Positions 22,346-34,991 are shown, counted from the stretch's first letter. The stretch is DNA of 64,000 bases from Microbotryomycetes sp. JL201 (GCA_033819885.1 JAQYUZ010000026.1:62001-126000); one strand, 5' to 3'. Made by a program: numbers and translations. Notes: generated by a model not told the origin, from the letters alone.

Positions 22346-25300
22346 ATGACGCGAGTGTGGGCCGACTCGATAGGTCCGATTGATGGATCTTGGCCTGTGC
22401 AAGACCAAGTTGCAGCCTTGCAACAGCTCAAGAACGGCCTCATCGGCCTGCAGCAGCGCAAGCTCGCGTTCCTGCGCCGAACAGACATTGTGGCAAGGTC
22501 CGTGAGCTGTCTGAAGCAGGATAGACCGTATGGAGAGGACTGATTCGCGCCAGTCCCCGTCTTCTTGCTGCTCGTTGCTTCCTCCCCACACTCGGGTGCG
22601 ATGTCGTCATGATCGACCCGTCTGGCGGCTACCGTGGCCATCAAACAGTGTGGTCAAGGCGCTCGCATCTCCTCCAGCCAATGCTCGAGCCGAGGACGCT
22701 TGCGCCATGTGCATTCAAGCGGCCGGCGTGCTCGGCGCGGGGTCAATGCGTGCGTTTCGTCTCCGGGGTCGCTCTCTGCTGCGCATAGTGGCACTGATGA
22801 TTGCATTGCATCTACACAGCCAGCAATTTTGCAATCACGACTCTCCTGCAAGCTCGAGCGCACCTTGCTATCGCTCAATGCCTCGTGCTTGTCATTGGAC
22901 CGGTCCCCAGTGCGGCCGCCACATGGATGCCTTCATACAAATTCGTCAAAGCGCTCGCCCCGGTAGACAGAATCAAGTTGTCAGAATCGCTTCTGAGAGC
23001 TCTCAAGACTTTGTGCGTCGATTATTCGACTAGACGCCGCGCGCAACTCGGCCGAGACTGGGATGTTTTGTCGAACCCGTCTCCTCTTCTATCAGAGACG
23101 GTCACGAGCGACACAGTCTTTGAGCAAGCATCCAACAATGGTGGGAATGAAAACCAGCGCGATGATGGACGCACCTCGTCTCAGATGGACGAGGTCATCA
23201 AAATCTTGCTCGGTGTGAGCAGCACGGGGACTCAGGAGCCGACAGACTCTGGCGCTCCACTTCTAGTCGAAGTGTTGCTAGAATGTGCAGCTGTGACAGC
23301 TACCGAGACCAGTCGATCTGGCCTGCAACGAGTTCCGACAGTCCTGAGCTTTAACGATAGCTCGACCGCAAGAACTCGGTTTGCAGACTTGGCTTGTGTC
23401 CTGCTGGCAACAGTCGTCAAAGGCAGTGCGATTGACATGAGCTCGTTCCACATGGTCATGTGGGCGCCAGACCTGTTGAGGGCCCTTACTGTTTTGATCA
23501 GGACGGGCAACGGCAGGATGAGAGAGTCGGCCTTGGCGGCACTCTCGGCTTTAGCCAGGGGCAAGAGCAAGATCGGAATGCTATTGGCGCGGAGAGGTGC
23601 TTTCGAACGAGCTCACATTACTCCGAAAATGACGGCTAATCCCCTTTACCGTGCAGAAGAAGGCCAGAGCTTGACCGAACTCCAGTTCATTACTGAATTA
23701 TGCGAGGCCTCGAGTCCGTCGCTGAGACTATCTGCCATCATTTGTCGAACGATCATTCACAAATCGCTGAAAGATTATCCGGCCGTCGTCTCAAGTTGGG
23801 AGCTGGCTCAGCCCATGGTTCCCACCTTGCTCGCTTTGATCGAGAAGGAACCTGCGCTAAGGCCATTGGCAACGTTCGCTCTCAGTTAGTTGTCGCAAGC
23901 TGAAGCTATTTCTCAACCTGACCCCAAGCCCTCTCTCACACTAGCATTCTTGATCTCGGACAATGAAGAATTGCAACGGCAGGCGGTCAAGCTCAAGACG
24001 CTCGAGATCCTGAGGGCCGTGCTAGAAGACGGCTTGAGCGACAAACAGCTGTATGATACCACTTCTTCGAGAGAGCAAATCACTCGGACACAAGAGGTGA
24101 GCGGCAAAAGCAGCCTGACTCGTCTTGATTTGACCAAACTGGTCCACTTAGGGAGTGTTTCTCTGCATCGCTTGTATTTGCTCCCGATCGGAAGCTTATC
24201 GACACAGTGTCCTCGCTGCTAAACTGCTACCGTCTATCGTGCGTGCGCTCAGCCACCCTGCAGCAGGAGTTCGAGCGGCCGCGTGCCATTGCATCAGAGG
24301 CCTCGGACGATCAGTCAACGTCTTGCGGACGAGCCTAGTCGATACAGGAGCTGCAGGACCGTTGTGTCACCTGCTGAGAGACGACGAAGATTTGCTCGTG
24401 CAAACGACGGCTGCCGCGGCCGTGTCCAATCTTGTGCTCGAGTTCTCTCCTCTTAGACAGGCAAGCTGTCAACTTTGAGATAGCCGGAGTCGATATGCTG
24501 ACTCGAGCGGCAGATTCTGATTGATCGAGGGTGCATTCCAAGGCTTTGTCTGCTCGCGCACAAGAATGACAAGTCGCTACGGTTGAACGCTCTCTGGTCA
24601 CTGAAAAATGGTACGTCGAGCTCGCGAGAAATCTTTCGGAGCTATTTCCTGATAGTCGCTCTGCAGCAAGCTATCAATCTACTTCCTCTTTCAAAAGGAC
24701 ACTCGCCGCCGAACTTGGTTGGTCTTTCTTGGCAGACTTGATCGAGGTCGAGAAGGACACGACAGTAGTCGAGCAAGCTCTCGGCATCTTGCGCAACCTG
24801 ACTTGCACGTACGGCGATGACGCTGTGACGGGATTGGACGAGTCCGAAATGGGAGAGGAAAAGATGCTCAGGCTCGTCGAGCATGCGTTGCAGTCTACTT
24901 CTCAAGAAATCGCCCTGCAGGTGACGTGCTTTCCTGTAGTCTCCGACATGCGAAAAGACTCACGAATCGGTCTCGCTTTCAGGCGTTGTACACTGTCGTG
25001 AATCTAGCCACGGCTAGCGAGTCGACAAAGCTAGCAATAGCGGCGCGTACCAATTTATTAAGAAGCATAAAGCTCCATTTGGTCAGTCCGAGGCTACCTC
25101 TTGCCCCGTTACCACCTTGCGCTTACGAACGCTTTCATTGTAAACGACATCAGAGCTCGACTCATGCCGAGACACGTAGCGCGAGCGTGTGGTGCGTCAT
25201 CAACTTGTGCTACGTTGAACGTTCATCGTTCCGTCGTCGACCTCGTGAAATTCTGGACAAGTTGAAGGCTTTGGGCGTTGATGACGAGTTGAGGAGGATG

Positions 25301-25393
25301 AGCGCCGACGAGACGAGTTTGGATGTCAGGGAGAGAGTAAGAGACGCAATGGAAGTATTTGTAGGAGGAAGTGGAACGCACGAGTGGGTGTAA
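22346..25393 (+). CDS. VID28: Armadillo-repeat protein GID5/VID28 (ARMC8), GID/CTLH E3 ligase scaffold
   Basis: Scaffold of the GID/CTLH ubiquitin ligase that presents substrate receptors such as Gid4 for degradation of gluconeogenic enzymes. The start at 22346 gives MTRVWADSIGPIDGSWP, then a first helix pair, QVAALQQLKNGLIGLQQRKL. Armadillo repeats continue: VVKALASPPANARAEDACAM, SYKFVKALAPVDRIKLSESL, GVRAAACHCIRGLGRSVNVL, RTSLVDTGAAGPLCHLLRDD, AAVSNLVLEFSPLRQ, ILIDRGCIPRLCLLAHKNDK, SLRLNALWSLKN and ALQALYTVVNLATASESTK. The end, ASVWCVINL ... KLKALGVDDELRRM, matches the ARMC8 C-terminus. The intron at 24461-24513 begins gcaagc; a GT alternative gives a stop. The 5' exons before 22900 are the least certain. 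Confidence 0.87.
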
Positions 25394-25630
25394 GGAGAAT
25401 TTCTCTCATGGCTGTGGAGAAACCTCCTGTCTTTTTTTTTTTGTGTTGTAGTGCCTAGGTTTAGGGCGGGTTGGTCCTTCGATCCGGAGAGGCAAAGTCA
25501 TGTTACGCATTGCTTTCCGAGCTTGCGTGTAGAACCAGACGGTGAATGCGCTCGGGCCCCTCCGAGTTGCGCGTTTCAAAAAAGTGAGGCGCCGCCCGTT
25601 TCGCTGGACTACACCTCGCCAGCACCCGCA

Positions 25631-28337
25631 AGTGAGTACCCCTTCCCTTGCACAGACTCTCAATGTTTCTATCAATGGAAGACGAGGACTTTATTCTGGC
25701 CCAAGCACCTACATGCGCCCGGCCCAGAACGGCTCGGCGCTTGTGAGGCGAACCAAAAAACGCAAACGGCCTCGCATTGCCTCATCCACAGCCAGATCTG
25801 GGACAAACTCAACAGCAGGGTCGACAATATATCTGGAACAAGTGCTGACATGCTTGTGCTTGTCCTGTGCGTGCAGTGGCGACGCTCAACAAGGCGATCG
25901 CGCCCGTGCCGAGCGCGGCGCAGTTTCTCGATGTTGTCTTGTCGAGTACGCAACGCAAGACGCCCACGGTCATCAGGAGTGGATTCAAGATCACTCGGTC
26001 AGTTGAAGCTCGAGAAGCTAGGCGCGCTGTCGTTGGCTTGACTGGCGCGGGGGCGGTTTCGGTGGCACAAGGCGCACATGAGCACTGACCATGCGACTTG
26101 GGACACACAGTATCCGAAGTTTCTACATGCGCAAGGTCAAGTTCACTCAGACGCAATTTGAAGAGCGCCTCGACAGGATCCTGGGTGACTTTCCGCAGAT
26201 GGACGTGAGTAGACGGACATTAGACTGCTTGAGCCTCGGATGTGCTCAAACGCCTCTGTCCCGACGATACAGAATTTGCATCCATTCTTGTCGGCCTTGC
26301 TCAATGTCTTGTACGACAAAAATCACTACAAGCTCGCGCTCGGCCAACTCAACACGGCTCGCCACTTGATTTCTCAAGTTGGCAAGGATTACTGCCGCTT
26401 GCTCAAATTCGGCGACAGCTTGTACAGGTGCAAACAACTCAAGAGGGCTGCTCTTGGTCGGTACGTCATGTTGCGCCGAGTTTGTCACTTGTAAAAGCTC
26501 ATTCGCATTCTCCTCATTCGCGCAGCATGGCTACAATCATGAAGCGACAGAAAGACCCGCTGGCGTATCTCGAGGAAGTCCGTCAGCACATGTCACGTCT
26601 GCCATCGATCGACCCCACGACTCGCACGCTGCTCATTTGCGGTTACCCAAACGTCGGCAAGTCATCATTCGTCAACAAGGTCACGCGCGCCGATGTCGAC
26701 GTCCAGCCTTACGCTTTCACGACCAAGAGCTTGTTTGTCGGACACATGGACTACAAGTACCTGAGATGGCAGGTTATTGACACACCCGGAGTGCTCGACC
26801 ATCCGCTGGAAGAAATGAACACGATTGAGATGCAAAGTATCACGGCACTCGCTCACTTGAGGAGTTGTGTCATGTACTTTATGGACTTGTCAGAGCAGTG
26901 CGGATACACTGTCGAGGCACAGGTCAGTCGATTCGGCCGCTCTCAGTCCGCACGATTCACACCGCTTACAAACCTTTTGACGTGCAGTGCAAGCTGTACC
27001 AGTCGATCAAGCCTCTGTTCGCCAACAAGCCGACCTTCATCGTCGTCAACAAGATTGATGTGGTCCGACCGTCTGAGCTCGACGCCGAGCGCAAAGCCAT
27101 GCTCGATCAGTTGTTGGAAGATGACAACGTCAAGTTGCTCGAGCTGTCTTGCATATCTGAGGAAGGAGTCATGAACGTACGAAATACGGCCTGTGACGCT
27201 TTGTTGGCCCACCGAGTTGAAAGCAAGGAAAAGACGAAGCGCGTTGACAATGTTGCCAACCGAGTTCGAGTGGCGATGCCCGTGCCGAGGGACGGAGCGA
27301 AGCGCGAGCCTTTCATTCCCCAGGCCGTTCTGGAGAAGAAGAAGTACGATAAGAACGACCCGAACAGGCGAAAGCTCGAGCGCGACTACGAGGAAGAGGC
27401 TGGTGGAGCTGGCGTGTGGTCCTTCGATATGAAGAGTCAGTCTTTCGCGCACGTCACGGGCGACCATAATCAGCTGACTGTTGTTCCATCATATCAGAAA
27501 ACTATATGCTCGCCAACGACGACTGGAAGTACGATGTTATGCCCGAGATCCAAGACGGCAAGAACGTGGCCGATTTCATCGACCCAGACATTGTTGCGCG
27601 CCTCGAAGAGCTCGAAGCCGAAGAGGAGCGCCTCGAGGCTGCCGGCTTTTACGACAGTGATGAAGAGGAGGACAGTGACGAAGACGCGATTCGCACGACG
27701 GCCGAAGCGATCCGAGACAAGAAGGCGAATCTGCGCATGCTCAACCAAGAGAAAAACAAGCTGCAGAACAAGGCCATTATCCCGAGAACAGCTCAACGAC
27801 GCAACCTGTCAGAGGTCACCTCAAAGTTGTCTGCGGCTGGTTACGACACGACCAACCTCGAAGAGCGAGCTAAGTTGTTGGCCAAAGCTCGAGGCCTCGT
27901 TGGCAAGAAACGTGGCTCGGGCGAGATGGACGTCGACGATGACGAGGATGTCGAGGCCGACTGGCAAGACGCCGACGACAGCATGGACGTCGAGGACGGC
28001 GGCGACGGCAGTGCGAGAAAAAAGCAGAGGACAAGTGCGACGAGCATTGTGCCCAAGGGCAAGCGCGTGCCGACAAAGAACAGGGCCATGGACGGTCTCG
28101 GATCAGCAGCCGTAAGTCATTCAAGCTTTCGTCAAAGTCAATCGCGCATCTTTGCTCACTCGCCAACGTCATTTTATTCTCCAGAACGCTGCCAAAGCCA
28201 CAAGGTTGCACGAACTGTATCAGCGCGAACCGAATCGCAAGGCCCGCGCCGGCGAGTCGGATCGTCATATTGCTACCAGGATGCCGAAACACTTGTTCTC
28301 TGGCAAGCGAAAGAGTGGCACCAACAACAGGCGATAG
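25631..28337 (+). CDS. NOG1: Nucleolar GTP-binding protein NOG1
   Basis: GTPase needed for pre-60S ribosome assembly; its C-terminal tail probes the peptide exit tunnel. The N-terminus reads [51 protein letters not shown] and [20 protein letters not shown]. GTPase motifs: G1 [10 protein letters not shown]3 DTPG, G4 NKID. The NOG1 signature [20 protein letters not shown] and a basic end ([15 protein letters not shown]) are present. About 650 residues, the usual length. The ATG is split: A at 25631, then an intron 25632-25876 (gtgagt...gtgcag), then TG at 25877. No other in-frame ATG precedes the conserved N-terminus. It is tandem with the GID5 gene. Confidence 0.93.
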
Positions 28338-28511
28338 GGTCATCTGTCTTTGCGGTTTCATTCTTGTACCTTTCCTGTATCAACAGTTTTCTTTTGCCAT
28401 CACAGACGGTCCCAGGTCTTCTTTTTCTTCCTATTGTAGATGTCTCCTTCTTTTCCTCTAGTGTCATGTCACGTCGCGTTTTGACTTGCTCTCCTTTCTG
28501 AGCGACACAGA

Positions 28512-29577
28512 ATGGAAGCCGAAGACGAAGTTGGTCGGCGGTGGGAGCAGATCAGACGGCGATGGCTCAGTCCGAAGCTTGCATCAAATGTCGACATGAC
28601 GTCCGAGTCGCCTGATGCAGAGCAGGATGGCGCCAGGCTCGAGTCCTCCTCGGTAGCTCCTCGGCCGAGGCGCAAGCGGGACACGGCGGTCGCGGCCAAG
28701 CTGCAAGCGCTTGAAAGGTTGTTACGAACTGGTTCGCCGAGTGGGGACGACGATCAGCAAGCGTCTGGTGCTGGATCTCCAAAGGACGTCGGCCGAGAGC
28801 CGAAGGCGCTCGTGCCTCATTCGGACGAGCACACGGCTGTCGTCAACAGCCAGGCAATACCCAATCCTACAGCATTTCACAACCCGCAATTGTCTTACTC
28901 GAGCTCTGGCGGCAAGGCTGCTCAATCACACAAAGCTCGTCAGCCGAGTTTGGACGAATTGGAAGATAATATTGACGGGGGAGGACTCGTTATCAGAGAG
29001 AGACAACGTGACGAACTCAAGCGGGCCTCGGAGAGCATTTTGCTGGCATTCAAGCAGGCAAGACCGTTGAAGGAACCTTTGCCACTCAGCTTGGTCGTCT
29101 CCTTACTGTACCGATCATGGTGTGCACTCATCTCATCCTTCTCGTTCAATCTTACACAAGGGCTGAGGTCGTCGCTTTCACATCATCAGGGAACTTGACG
29201 GAACAATACCGAAAGGCTACGTGTCGCCTCCAAATGGTCCGAATGCGATCGCGAGTCGCAACGTTCCGTTCGCTGCACCCGTCGCGACTCGTCCCTCGAC
29301 GGTTGTCGGATCAGAGGCTTTGAATCCGGCTCTACCACCCCGATCCTTGGAATCGACACCGACACCGGGAGGAGGTACTCCCGTTCCACCGCCAGACGTC
29401 GCCACCATCCCACCGTCTCCGCCACCTCCTGCAGAACCGATAGACCTGCCTGAGCCGGTCGCTCAACTCCAAGGGCTCGGAGGAACTGGAGAGAATGGCA
29501 AGATGAAGATTGACATGCTTCGTGGATCAAGGTGGAGGACAGAGAAGGAAATCTTGAGCGGTAGTGATGTCATTTAG
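28512..29577 (+). CDS. Proline/serine-rich protein, possibly Gag1-like clamp (DUF4050) family
   Basis: Two exons, 28512-29119 and 29190-29577, joined in phase within the Trp codon of LLYRSW, giving 331 residues. The start at 28512 gives MEAEDEVGRRWEQIRRRWLS. The N-terminal two thirds are polar and low complexity. A short conserved-looking core reads PLKEPLPLSLVVSLLYRSWE then LDGTIPKGYVSPP. The next part is proline-rich (PTPGGGTPVPPPDVATIPPS, PPPPAEPIDLPEP), and the tail is basic (GSRWRTEKEILSG). The core recalls the PL-LP-MV-LV-W pattern of fungal DUF4050 proteins, but I hold that only weakly. It lies 174 bp after NOG1 on the same strand. Confidence 0.6.
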
Positions 29578-29718
29578 CCTCGGATTACTGGTAGTGTGCT
29601 TTGTAGAGAACTGTTGCCATTTGTTTCCTTTCATTGAAATTGCCGACAGAGTAGATACGGCTCTCTAGATTTACAACAAGACGTTTTTGCAATCCAGCGA
29701 AAGACAGAAATCTGCCGA

Positions 29719-30229
29719 TCACCGTGCTGGCGGCGCGACCTGTGAAATGAACGACATGAGCTGAAGTTGTGCATTGCGATAGGACAGTTCACGCACCAAA
29801 ACGACGCCGTCTCCTCGAACAAAGAGCATTTCGGCATTGCGCTTGACCGTCTGGTACGAGCCGGCGAAAGTCGACCGGCGACGAGTCAATGTCAGCACGG
29901 CGGAGTTCATCGCGCACAAATTGCATGTCGCAGCAGCCTAGGTTGGACCAAGCTCTTGACTGACCCTGATGTCTGAAGAGTCTGGGTCGACCATGAAGAT
30001 TGTCTCTTCCACGTCCGACAAAATCATGTTCATGTGACCGTCATAGGCCTTGTGAGATCAAATGAGAGTGAATCAGTCGATTGTGTGCGGGGCAGCGGGC
30101 ACGTTCAAGCAGACTGACGTGCAGCGTCCCTCGCAGTTCGCGGTCGCCCCTGAGCTTGACAAACACGCGCTCGCTCAACGATACCCTGATCAAATCGAAT
30201 GGCTCGATCGCACCAGACTTGTCGGCCAT
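29719..30229 (-). CDS. LSM3: U6 snRNA-associated Sm-like protein LSM3
   Basis: Sm-fold subunit of the LSM2-8 ring on U6 snRNA and of the cytoplasmic LSM1-7 decay ring. The start at 30229 gives [20 protein letters not shown] then [17 protein letters not shown] (Sm1 motif). The next exon gives [20 protein letters not shown] (Sm1/Sm2), and after an intron comes [16 protein letters not shown], the Sm2 motif, closing with VAPPAR and TGA at 29719. About 95 residues in four exons, a normal length. The last intron is recognised because its removal restores GVVLVAPPAR, matching the VVLISPP ending of LSM3. It is divergent from the U1-C gene (253 bp), so two spliceosomal genes share a promoter. Confidence 0.92.
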
Positions 30230-30482
30230 TGCGGCGAAGAGGGATTGCAAGTGCGGTGACTGGAGGGAAAGCAAGGCGAAACGCGTGCGCGCGCCCGCGT
30301 GTACTTGTCACACGTTCCACATCACCACCGTGCACCGTCGTTCACTACCACGCCAGCCATCTGGCACTGTTTCAATCCTCCGAAGCACCGCGACACTCGC
30401 TTGACGACAAATAAGCGCATAGTCCAAGCACTGCGCGCGCTCGGGACCAGAGCCACCGACTCAGCCGAACGGCGAGGCCAAC

Positions 30483-31456
30483 ATGGGCAAATATTATTGC
30501 GACTACTGCGATGTCCATCTCACGCACGACAGTGCATCAGGTCAGTCCCGTCAGCCTCGGGAGCATTGTCTGGTTCTTGGGCGAGCATGCCCCGCCTACA
30601 GCGGTTCACAGTGACAGCGCTGATCCTAGTCATGTTGTGAAACAGTGCGCAAGGCACACAACTCGGGTCGCAACCACCTGACCAACGTGCGAGAGTACTA
30701 CGCCAGTCAGTCCGAGTCACTTGGGCTTCTCGCAAGTGTATTCCCGCTGACATACCGCCATCCTGCATCAGACTTGGGCTCGGATCAAGCACAAAACATG
30801 ATTGACCAGATCGCTCAAAAGTACTCTGGCGGTGGACCGCCACCAAGTCAGTTTTTGCCTCTTTTAGGGAGTTCGCGCTAGTCTGACACACGGATCGGAC
30901 GCTTTACAGTGAGAGGAAACTTTGGAGGACCGCCGCCCCCGTTCGGCGGGCCGCCGAGAGGCAACTTTGGAGGGCCACCACCGCCGATGAGATTCGGAGG
31001 CGGTCCCGGCGGGTACCCGCAAGGGCCACCTCCTCCTGGAGGTGCGTGAATCTCGTTCGAGGACTTTGTTCAGCTGCATATCAAAAGATTGACTTTTCGA
31101 CGCGCCTTGCAGGATTTGGGGGACCGCCGCCTTCGCAAGGAATGGGATTCAACGGCCCGCCGCAAGGTAATGCGCTTGATTCCAGGCTAGTGTACTGGCC
31201 TGAACCTGACACGAATACCTGAACAGGCTTCCATGGACCGCCTGGACCACCTGGCATGCCACCTCCACCTGGTTTCTTCGGCACCGGTCCGCCCATGGCT
31301 CCTCCACCAGGTCAATTCCAACAAGGAGGACCGCCGCCTATGCCTCATGCAGGTGGACCACCACCGTCAGGAGGAGACGCTGCAGGAGGAGGACAGCCAG
31401 CAAAATTGGTCAACGGACTGAATCCCGAACGAGCGAGAATGTTGGGATTAATGTAG
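30483..31456 (+). CDS. YHC1: U1 snRNP protein C (U1-C)
   Basis: Zinc-finger protein of the U1 snRNP that stabilises pairing of U1 snRNA with the 5' splice site. The start at 30483 gives [19 protein letters not shown], then [20 protein letters not shown], the full C2H2-type U1-C finger, then [17 protein letters not shown]. The rest is a low-complexity Gly/Pro/Phe/Met tail ([39 protein letters not shown]), as in the family. The end is [14 protein letters not shown], with TAG at 31456. Six exons, about 200 residues. Introns inside the tail are placed by codon phase only. Relevant here because this window uses many GC and GTCAGT donors. Confidence 0.92.
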
Positions 31457-31465
31457 CAGACTGAA

Positions 31466-31484
31466 GCAGCAGCAGCAGCAGCAG
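31466..31484 (+). repeat. Short CAG microsatellite
   Basis: Six tandem CAG units start 10 bp after the U1-C stop, so they are non-coding in that model. Likely variable between strains. Confidence 0.75.
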
Positions 31485-31631
31485 GTCGGTTTCGAGTCGT
31501 GTGTTTGTAAACATTTTGCTTTGAAACTGTGAACCTTGGATGCGCAGTGACTTTATGAATTGATGGACGACTCAGTACAACAATCAATCACAAAGCCGAT
31601 TCTTCTCGCGTCCCACCGCACAACACTCTTC

Positions 31632-33559
31632 TCAATTCGTCTTTTTGACCTTTTTGGCCTTTGCCTGTCTCTGATCACTGATGTTATTCTTGTTGAGTAG
31701 TTCGTTTTTTTTCTTGTTGGTTTGTTGCTTTAAGCCAAAGCCTTGAGAATGTAAATCCTTTTAGTACGAAAAGGTTCGGACGTCAGCGAGCGAGAATAAA
31801 GGTTACAATCTTGAAAGGAAAGGGAGCATGCTCACCATGTTTGCCATCCGCTTGGCAATCGAGACAGAATTCAGCAACTCGAGGACAGGTTCCTCGGGCA
31901 ATTCGAGCTCTTCAAGCTTTGTGTCTGCACCCGTCAAATCCACCAGATCAGCCTCTTTTCGAATCTCAACAAAATCTCATCTCGACCAAACACGACATAC
32001 TTATTCTGTCTTCGAGTGCGTGAACCAGTTCGATATCGTTTTCGGTCACGAACGTGATGCTCGTACCTCTCCTGCCTGCACGAGCTGTCCTACCTACCCT
32101 ATGAACGTAATCGTCCGGCACCCTCGGCACTTCATAGTTAACAACAACCGAGACTTCTGGAATGTCCAGACCACGAGATCCAACATCTGTCGCGATCAAC
32201 AAAGGAACGGCTTGTTTGCGGAATGTCGACAAGGACTTTAGTCGTTCTGGTTGTGACAAGTGAGAGTGCAGGGACGTGCACGGTACCGGATTTGGGAGAT
32301 TTGACAAGAGTGACGTCAAGAGAGCTGCCGTGCGACAGTGTGGCACAAACAAGATGGTTTGTGGTAGTTGTGGCGGCGGGTCGTCTTCGTCCGAAGGACG
32401 TGACCGCTTCTTGCTGCCGTTCTTGTTTGACCGCGTTTGTGAAACGGTCTCCGCGTCGGGTAGTCGCATCGGAGCCGCACCAGTCAGAGAGCACAGGTTG
32501 AGCAAGAGGTAGATGAGGTACACCTCTCGGACCTGAGATGGAATAAAGACGTATTTCTGCAGCAGTGTTGCCGGCGTCGTGATCCTGAAGGTGATGGAAT
32601 GAATTAGCTTAATACTCCAGGATGCGAAGCGGTGACTATATTTACAATTCATTCGAGACGTGTACGAACGGCCGCGGTTTTCCTGGTGGTGGATCTCGTT
32701 TCTGCAGTGCCATGACGGCATCAGTCAACGTGGCAGTGAACAGGAGCGTCTGTCGCTCTTTTGGTAGTTGGTCGATCAAGAAAGCGAGCTCTGGTGCGAA
32801 AGTTGGCGTCAACAGGCGATCTGCTTCGTCGAGAACCTGAGTGGCAACAACGAGACGGGAAAGAAAAGGTGAGCGGGCCCGTGGACGTAACGGGGGTTCA
32901 TGACATGGGACCGCACCAAGAATTTTGCTCTGCCGAGTGACCATTCTCCTCTGTTTGACTTGATGAGGTCGACGAGCCTGCCTGGGGTGGCAATCACGAC
33001 ATGAGGTCGCTTGCCGAGTTCGATCGCCTGGGTCATCATGTCCATGCCTCCGACAATCACGCTCGAATGAAGGTTGACTGCTGCACCGAGCACCTTGAAT
33101 TGCTCCGAGATTTGGAAAGCGAGTTCGCTGATCGACAACACGAGTTAGTACAGTGAACGCGCACGGGCCTCTGCCAACTGACCGTGTCGGCGTCAGCACG
33201 ACTGCAAACAGGCCGTGCGGGTCCCTCGACAAGGCCTGTAGGATTGGGAGTGCAAACGCAATCGTCTTGCCCGAGCCGGTCTGCGCTGATCCGATGCAGT
33301 CGGCGCCTGTCGAGGATTCCATCGAAAGCTCGTCAGCAGCCACGCGTGCCTGCTTATGCAGCATCGACGACTGACCTTTGATAATGTGCGGAATGCATGC
33401 CGCCTGCACGCCCGTCGGCCGCCTGATGCTCATGGCCTGCAGCGCCTTGCACAAAAAAGGTTCGACGCCAAGCTCGCCAAAGCTCTCGGCGCTCGCAGGC
33501 ATCGCCGGAGGCACTGGCGACGATGGTCTAGACTCTCGTGTCGACCCAGAGTCGCTCAT
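31632..33559 (-). CDS. DBP8: DEAD-box RNA helicase DBP8 (DDX49)
   Basis: ATP-dependent RNA helicase of the small-subunit processome, needed for 18S rRNA maturation. The start at 33559 gives MSDSGSTRESRPSSPVPP; ATG is the first true one in frame. Motifs in order: Q motif region PFLCKALQAMSIRRPTGVQA, motif I SAQTGSGKT, Ia LTPTRELAFQ, GG VIVGGMD, Ib TPGRL, II DEAD, III TATLT, V ATDVGSRGLD, VI HRVGRTARAGR. The C-terminus, LEELELPEEPVLELLNSVSI, AKRMANM, then a basic tail (KVKKTN), fits DBP8. An insert of basic and acidic residues (KKRSRPSDEDDPPPQ) sits in the second RecA domain. About seven exons. It is divergent from RCF2. Confidence 0.9.
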
Positions 33560-33851
33560 CCGGGAAGAGGGTTGCGTGGCAAGCCGAATCCGCAAGTCCG
33601 CTCGCGAAAGTTTCAAGTCACGTGATATTTTTGCTGTGTCCCGTGAGGACCTTGAATCGGCTTAGCTGATGTTGCGAAAGCAACTACTGGACTTTTTGCT
33701 GATCGCACTCGAGTGATCGGTGTCGCTCGGAACAAAGCTCGGCAGCGTGCAGCGAGCACCGAACTGTTCGGCGAAGCGAGCAAACGGGCCTTCGCGCCGT
33801 CGCCCGCGCTTGTCCCTGCTCCTCTCCCGGTCTATTACCACGAAAGCCAAT

Positions 33852-34991
33852 ATGAAGGTGCGTCAACCTGATGCAGGGCGCAGACATCAAGTGACCGACT
33901 TGTCCTTTGCAGGCCGATATCCGCCAAGATGACATGCAAAAGTGAGCAGCAGAATGGCGGCAAAAGTGACGAAACCGAGGACGAGCGCTGACCTCGCTCA
34001 ATCGTGTGTGCGCGCGCTCGCGCCTGGCAGCCACCAGTCTGCTGTAGTTTCAGGAGCACTCAAGGGCGGTGCAGTCACGCTTGGATGCGCCGTGCTCGCT
34101 GCCGGCGCAGCAACACGCTTCAACGTCCGCGCTTGGCAACAACTCACATTGCCGCTCAAGGCATTTGCAGTCACGTGAGCCTCGTTCAATCTACGCGATC
34201 GAATCACTCGAGCAACCGCTAACCGTGTGACTCGCGCCTGCCGCTTTCACTCCGCGATCTACTCACTCTCGCGCCGTCCTATGACATCAGATCCGCAACC
34301 ACAGCCGGCTTTATCGTGTCGGCAGACAGCGCATCACGACAATATGAACTAGCAAAATACAAAATCGGCTCAGGCACGGCATTAGAGCGAGAGTCACATG
34401 CCGCTATGAGGAACGAACAGCTTGCGGGCATCGCAGACTCGAAACCGGCCATCGACCGCTCAACCTTGTCGACTTCACAAGCCCTGGTCGAATGGGGCAA
34501 GGAACATCGTTACGGCGCGGTGTTTGCTGCGTAAGTTTTCCTGTGACTCTGACGGTGTGCAATCCGAGTGAGCTCGGGAGAGGAGAGGTTCGACAATCTC
34601 GAAAGCCTCGAATTCGCCATTTGCTTTTTGACTTGGGAATCACCGTCAGCTCTCTGACGTTTGGTTGGTTTTGTAGATGGGCTGCCAGCATGATTGGCTC
34701 GTTTGGATACATTTCGATGACGCCACTGTCGTTTGCCCAAAAGCTTGTCGTAAGCAATCATCTTGCCTATTCTGTCACCGTGTCTGACCTTTTTGCCAAT
34801 CGCAGCAAGCACGTATGGCAGCACAGGGTCTGACTGTCGCCGTCTTGATCGCCTCTGCTGGTTTGACTGCGATTCCGAGCGCCGGCAACAGTTTGACGGA
34901 CGATCAAATCAAACGTGAAGCACGAGACGACTCTATGTACAAGTGGCGCAAGGATTCGCCCCATGCGACCCAGCACGTAAAGGCTGAATAG
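33852..34991 (+). CDS. RCF2: Respiratory supercomplex factor RCF2 (HIG1-type, mitochondrial)
   Basis: Mitochondrial inner-membrane protein that helps form and tune cytochrome bc1-oxidase supercomplexes. Exon 1 holds only two codons (ATG AAG) before gtgcgt. Exon 2 gives ADIRQDDMQ, and the third gives HQSAVVSGALKGGAVTLGCA with the first helix pair. Later: FIVSADSASRQYELAKYKIG, EHRYGAVFAAWAASMIGSFG, LSFAQKLVQARMAAQGLTVA and VLIASAGLTAIPSAGNS. The KLVQARMAAQGLTV block is the HIG1-domain signature of yeast Rcf2 (Aim38). It ends HATQHVKAE with TAG at 34991. Around 235 residues. The upstream frame at 33720 is left out as 5' leader. Confidence 0.85.

Noticed and set aside
28152-28467. Extra frames around the NOG1 3' end
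   Set aside because: Shadows of the NOG1 last exon and its 3' flank; the basic tail [12 protein letters not shown] fixes the true frame.
33720-33932. Frame upstream of RCF2 (MSLGTKLGSV...) as an N-terminal extension
   Set aside because: The MKADIRQDDMQ start with its first intron matches the Rcf2 N-terminus; the upstream frame is a leader.
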